Below the pieces are notes generated by a model. It saw only the letters and a program-made list of their open reading frames with translations. It had not been told where the DNA came from and did not search any database. From assembly GCF_000384315.1 (NCBI RefSeq), contig NZ_ARVW01000001.1, positions 6,386,157-6,450,156 of the forward strand: DNA of 64,000 bases. The letters run 5' to 3'. The position numbers and the translations under genes are program-made. Shown one piece after another: positions 63,645 through 64,000 of the stretch (the stretch's first letter is position 1; each line of letters begins with the position of its first letter). The DNA is from Amycolatopsis nigrescens CSC17Ta-90 (lineage in GTDB: Bacteria > Actinomycetota > Actinomycetes > Mycobacteriales > Pseudonocardiaceae).

Positions 63645-64000
63645 GCTTGGCCGGACGAAGGGTGGCGAAGCAGACCGCGGCGATCACCACCGCGCAGCCG
63701 GTGAATTGCAACGGGCTGGGGTCCTCGCCGAGCACGACGACGCCGAGCAGCACCGCGATGATCGGTTGCAACAGCAGCAGGGTCGCGCCAACACTGGCGG
63801 ACAGTCTCGGCAGTGCGGCGGCGACGAACAGCCAGCCCACTGCCTGCCCGGACACGGCCAGCGCGATCAGCCAGCCGAACGAGGGCCAGCCGGGCGTGAG
63901 GTCGACCCCGTGCCATGGCAGCCCGATCGCCAGCGCCACCGCGCCGGCCGCGATGGTGGCCACGCAGACCGTCTGCGCCTGCGTGCCGGGCCCGCTGCCG
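63622..64000 (-). CDS. EamA/DMT family transporter, C-terminal part, cut by the right edge
   Basis: The last 125 codons or so are in the window, open to the edge. About four helices in the second EamA repeat: MATIAAGAVALAIGLPW, FGWLIALAVSGQAVGWLFVAAALPRL, GATLLLLQPIIAVLLGVVVLGEDPSPLQFTG-type block and IAAVCFATL. Probable small-metabolite exporter. The stop overlaps the EEP gene tail to tail. Confidence 0.82.
   Translation of the reverse strand, partial: GSGPGTQAQTVCVATIAAGAVALAIGLPWHGVDLTPGWPSFGWLIALAVSGQAVGWLFVAAALPRLSASVGATLLLLQPIIAVLLGVVVLGEDPSPLQFTGCAVVIAAVCFATLRPAKLTEGKAR

Overview
High-GC actinomycete DNA, most likely from the Pseudonocardiaceae and probably an Amycolatopsis-like organism. 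The signs are GTG and TTG starts, 1 to 4 bp stop/start overlaps inside operons, an XRE-DUF5753/DUF397 pair, PucR regulators, the CgoX/ChdC haem route and a Ser/Thr kinase with an outside domain. The order hemE-hemY-chdC, divergent DUF3000 and RNase D, with msrB and dxs in the neighbourhood, matches what I remember of mycobacterial and streptomycete chromosomes. This is chromosomal sequence. I see no prophage, insertion sequence, integron, rRNA, tRNA or CRISPR array.

1-9.3 kb, mostly minus strand: two paralogous secreted DUF4360 proteins; a choline to glycine betaine operon (betaine aldehyde dehydrogenase, APC permease, choline oxidase); and a coupled pair of a polysaccharide synthase with a degenerate GGDEF-like front end and a membrane acyltransferase. 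9.3-14.9 kb: dxs, then an operon with a short leader peptide, a DMT exporter, a stand-alone adenylation-domain fragment and a PLP decarboxylase. 14.9-22.0 kb: a ureohydrolase, a TPP 2-ketoacid decarboxylase-like enzyme, an aldehyde dehydrogenase and a Na+/solute symporter under a divergent PucR regulator; I read this as arginine breakdown through 2-ketoarginine. 22.0-27.3 kb: a CutRS-like two-component system coupled to an aldo/keto reductase, a Phd/VapC toxin-antitoxin pair, and an AraC regulator divergent from an NmrA-type reductase.

27.3-37.4 kb: fadAB beta-oxidation genes, RNase D, an orphan NarL-type response regulator, DUF3000 and hemE-hemY-chdC. 37.4-41.6 kb: an unfamiliar two-gene operon of a divergent Upf1-like SF1 helicase and a winged-helix partner, placed between chdC and msrB. 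41.9-46.9 kb: a CaiB/BaiF CoA transferase, then an operon of small membrane protein, msrB, a DUF692 (MNIO) enzyme and a short partner, and a membrane Ser/Thr kinase with no normal start codon.

47-59.3 kb: TVP38 membrane protein, GNAT, LigD-type polymerase/primase, luciferase-like oxidoreductase, a TetR regulator divergent from an AurF-type diiron oxygenase, XRE/DUF397, Lrp divergent from an MFS transporter, and the proline catabolic locus (PutR-like regulator, pruA, putB). 59.4-64 kb: an ABC-F protein behind a leader peptide and hairpin, a tiny secreted peptide, thioredoxin, DUF2630, a secreted EEP hydrolase and a DMT transporter cut by the right edge.

Five copies of a 44-bp palindrome (constant stem, variable tetraloop) sit at gene ends. 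In two convergent pairs both stop codons lie inside the palindrome arms, which fits a bidirectional terminator.
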